Assembly (NCBI RefSeq): GCF_044987625.1
Contig: NZ_JBJDSB010000003.1
Coordinates: 248,001-312,000 of the forward strand
From: Desulfobaculum sp044987625
GTDB taxonomy: Bacteria > Desulfobacterota > Desulfovibrionia > Desulfovibrionales > Desulfovibrionaceae
Direction: 5' to 3'
Length of the DNA stretch: 64,000 nucleotides
The notes under the pieces: model-generated
Told to the model about the DNA's origin: nothing
Database searches by the model: none
The model's input: only the letters and a program-made list of their open reading frames with translations
In this document: piece by piece, positions 62,612 through 64,000 of the stretch
How the letters are laid out: each line of letters begins with the position of its first letter
How positions within the stretch are numbered: position 1 is the first letter of the stretch
Position numbers and translations under genes: made by a program

Positions 62612-62633
62612 AAAAACGGACGAGATGCGTCCG
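62612..62633 (-). terminator. Hairpin with T-tract in the crcB leader direction
   Basis: CGGACG pairs with CGTCCG around a 5-nt loop; on the minus strand TTTTT follows. It lies 58-79 nt upstream of crcB, so it could attenuate that gene. No fluoride riboswitch aptamer is recognisable next to it. Confidence 0.4.
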
Positions 62634-62646
62634 ACACGGGGAGTGT

Positions 62647-63231
62647 ATGCCACTGGAAATTGAAATCAAGTATCTTGATGTGGACCTTGATGCCCTGCGC
62701 GAGCGCCTTGCCGCCGCCGGGGCGCATCGGCACGACAGACGCTTTGAGGAAAACATGGTCCTTGACGACAACGCGCGGAGCCTGCGGGGACGGGACGTCC
62801 TCCTTCGCCTGCGCCGCGACGGGGACAGTCTGGTCACCCTCAAAACCCCCGCGCCGGGCGAGGACGGCCTCAAGGTCCGCCACGAGCATGAAACCTCCGT
62901 CGGCGACGTGGACACCGCGTTGACCGTGTTTCAGGCCCTTGGGTACGATGTGGCCTTCCGCTACGAAAAACTGCGTGAAACATGGGACTGCGAGGGGTGC
63001 CATGTGTGTCTGGACCTGCTCCCGTTTGGCTCCTTTGTGGAGCTGGAGGGCGACCCGGACGCCATCCGCCGCGCCGAGGCGGTCCTTGGCCTTGATGCGT
63101 ACACGTCCTCGGATGAAAATTACCATCAGCTGAACATGCGCTACCGCGCCGCGGCGGGCTTGCCGCAGAGTGATGGGTTTGTCTTTTCAGCGCAAGAGCG
63201 CGCCCGGCTTCGGCAAATGGCCGACGCCTAG
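62647..63231 (+). CDS. CYTH-domain protein (class IV adenylate cyclase-like)
   Basis: 194 residues. The ExExK signature is EIEIKY at the N-terminus. LLRLRRDGDSLVTLK, DVAFRYEKLRETW, CLDLLPFGSFVELEG and SSDENYHQLN are the tunnel residues. CYTH enzymes act on triphosphates (adenylate cyclase, thiamine triphosphatase or triphosphatase); the substrate is not clear. ATG 62647 has GGGGAG close by. It diverges from crcB. Confidence 0.92.
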   Translation: MPLEIEIKYLDVDLDALRERLAAAGAHRHDRRFEENMVLDDNARSLRGRDVLLRLRRDGDSLVTLKTPAPGEDGLKVRHEHETSVGDVDTALTVFQALGYDVAFRYEKLRETWDCEGCHVCLDLLPFGSFVELEGDPDAIRRAEAVLGLDAYTSSDENYHQLNMRYRAAAGLPQSDGFVFSAQERARLRQMADA

Positions 63232-63410
63232 GCGGATGGACAGAAACAAATCTGGTCTTATTGTATGGAATGAGCGGGGCCGCCTCTTTACGGGGCAGAG
63301 CAATTTGCGTAAGTTTTAGATAATGGGCAGAGCCTATTTCCCCGCATGACGCGCCCTCTCGGGGATTAACGCGTCAGATGGGCTTCCCGGAGATGTCAAG
63401 GGAGATAACG

Positions 63411-63725
63411 GTGGCCGATTCGTTTTCGCAGCCTGGAATGAGTCCAGACCAGATGGTCGAAGACGATGTGCGCGAGCCGCGCAAGTTCAAAGTGCTGCTT
63501 CACAATGACGACTACACCACCATGGATTTTGTGGTGTATGTGCTGGTCAGGGTGTTCCGAAAGACAGAGGCTCAGGCGACCGAAATCATGCTGAATATCC
63601 ACAACCACGGCATGGGCGTGTGCGGCGTGTATACCGCGGAAGTGGCAGAGACAAAGGTTGTCCGCGTGCGGCATATGGCGCAGGAAGCGGGCTTTCCGTT
63701 AAAATGCACCATGGAAGAGGTCTAG
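63411..63725 (+). CDS. clpS: ATP-dependent Clp protease adaptor ClpS
   Basis: 104 residues. It binds N-degrons and delivers them to ClpAP. The peptide-binding motif is KVLLHNDDYTTMDFVV, and HNHGMGVCGVYTAEVAETK is conserved. The GTG at 63411 is chosen because AAGGGAG lies about 7 nt upstream; ATGs at 63378 and 63393 lack good sites and would add an unusual N-terminus. clpA starts directly after the stop. Confidence 0.93.
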   Translation: MADSFSQPGMSPDQMVEDDVREPRKFKVLLHNDDYTTMDFVVYVLVRVFRKTEAQATEIMLNIHNHGMGVCGVYTAEVAETKVVRVRHMAQEAGFPLKCTMEEV

Positions 63726-64000
63726 ATGCTCAGCAAACGACTTGAGAACGTCCTCAGTGCGGCCGTGAAGGAAGTTAAACGTCGTAGCCATGAGTACTTG
63801 ACCCTCGAGCACCTGCTTTATGCGGTTCTGCTTGAGGAAACGGGGAGAGATATTCTTGTCAATTGCGGTGTGAATGTCATTCGTTTGAAGCACCAGCTAG
63901 AGCGGTTCTTCATCGACCACATGGAAATCCTGCCCGAGGACCATGAGGGCGAGGTGGTACAGACCCTTGGGGTGCAGCGCGTGTTGCAGCGGGCCATTCT
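63726..64000 (+). CDS. clpA: ATP-dependent Clp protease ATP-binding subunit ClpA (5' end)
   Basis: The frame is open from ATG 63726 to the window edge (about 91 codons). It encodes MLSKRLENVLSAAVKEVKRR and the N-domain segment HEYLTLEHLLYAVLLEETG, typical of ClpA and of its ClpS-binding N-domain. It starts at the clpS stop, so the genes are co-translated. The AAA+ domains are outside the window. Confidence 0.93.
   Translation, partial: MLSKRLENVLSAAVKEVKRRSHEYLTLEHLLYAVLLEETGRDILVNCGVNVIRLKHQLERFFIDHMEILPEDHEGEVVQTLGVQRVLQRAI

Noticed and set aside
62555..62720. Fluoride riboswitch before crcB
   Set aside because: No GGNGAUGG-type or AUAAAC-type core is found on the minus strand; only a terminator-like hairpin is visible.

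Overview
The window looks like chromosome of a high-GC sulfate-reducing bacterium of the Desulfovibrionales. Three features support this: an orange-protein (ORP) operon with MrpORP and two ferredoxin-containing MinD-type ATPases under a sigma-54 regulator; a cytochrome c-linked Rnf operon; and HesB/IscA-like proteins, one of them with an in-frame TGA read as selenocysteine. The assignment is inferred from gene content and layout. No rRNA is present. Two tRNA genes are present, and no CRISPR array or complete insertion sequence was seen.

Layout. 1-8.4 kb: the end of a flavoprotein gene, a cyclophilin, a CgeB-like glycosyltransferase, several lineage-type unknowns, an RRM protein, an exported glutaminyl cyclase, two lipoproteins (one FlgO-like) and an SppA-type protease. 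8.4-13.8 kb: the ORP operon and its regulator. 13.9-15.0 kb: hypB and hypA. 15.3-19.9 kb: two HesB/IscA-like paralogues (Cys33 and Sec33 versions) flanking a 1180-residue Cache/PAS histidine kinase. 20-24.3 kb: pyrR facing an hslV-hslU-argB operon, and a macrodomain protein. 24.4-33.3 kb: a BepA-like protease, rho, carD, pth, rplY, prs, tRNA-Gln, ispE and an HtrA protease, all on the minus strand. 33.3-42.4 kb: a 949-bp structured noncoding stretch, then cytochrome c and rnfCDGEA, a small membrane protein, rnfB fused to a GltD-like flavoprotein, and apbE. 42.6-43.5 kb: tRNA-Arg and an 0.8-kb stretch without a convincing gene. 43.5-47.1 kb: a polar amino acid ABC transporter, then a lower-GC glycosyltransferase gene framed by two identical 35-bp terminators. 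47.2-51 kb: an orphan solute-binding protein, a GDSL esterase lipoprotein, a small unknown and an M29 aminopeptidase. 51-56.2 kb: a TonB receptor with a ZnuACB-like metal transporter and a methyltransferase. 57.2-61.7 kb: a STAS-cheA-cheR-cheB operon. 61.8-64 kb: DUF190 and crcB, a CYTH protein, clpS and the start of clpA.

How it fits together. The Rnf block is one electron-transfer unit. A multihaem cytochrome probably feeds RnfC/D/G/E/A in the membrane, ApbE supplies the covalent flavin, and RnfB carries an extra FAD and NAD(P)-binding module. The HesB-like pair shares a -35 element and a GATAGG element at identical spacing, which suggests common regulation. The ORP operon has a good -24/-12 promoter and lies beside its likely sigma-54 activator.
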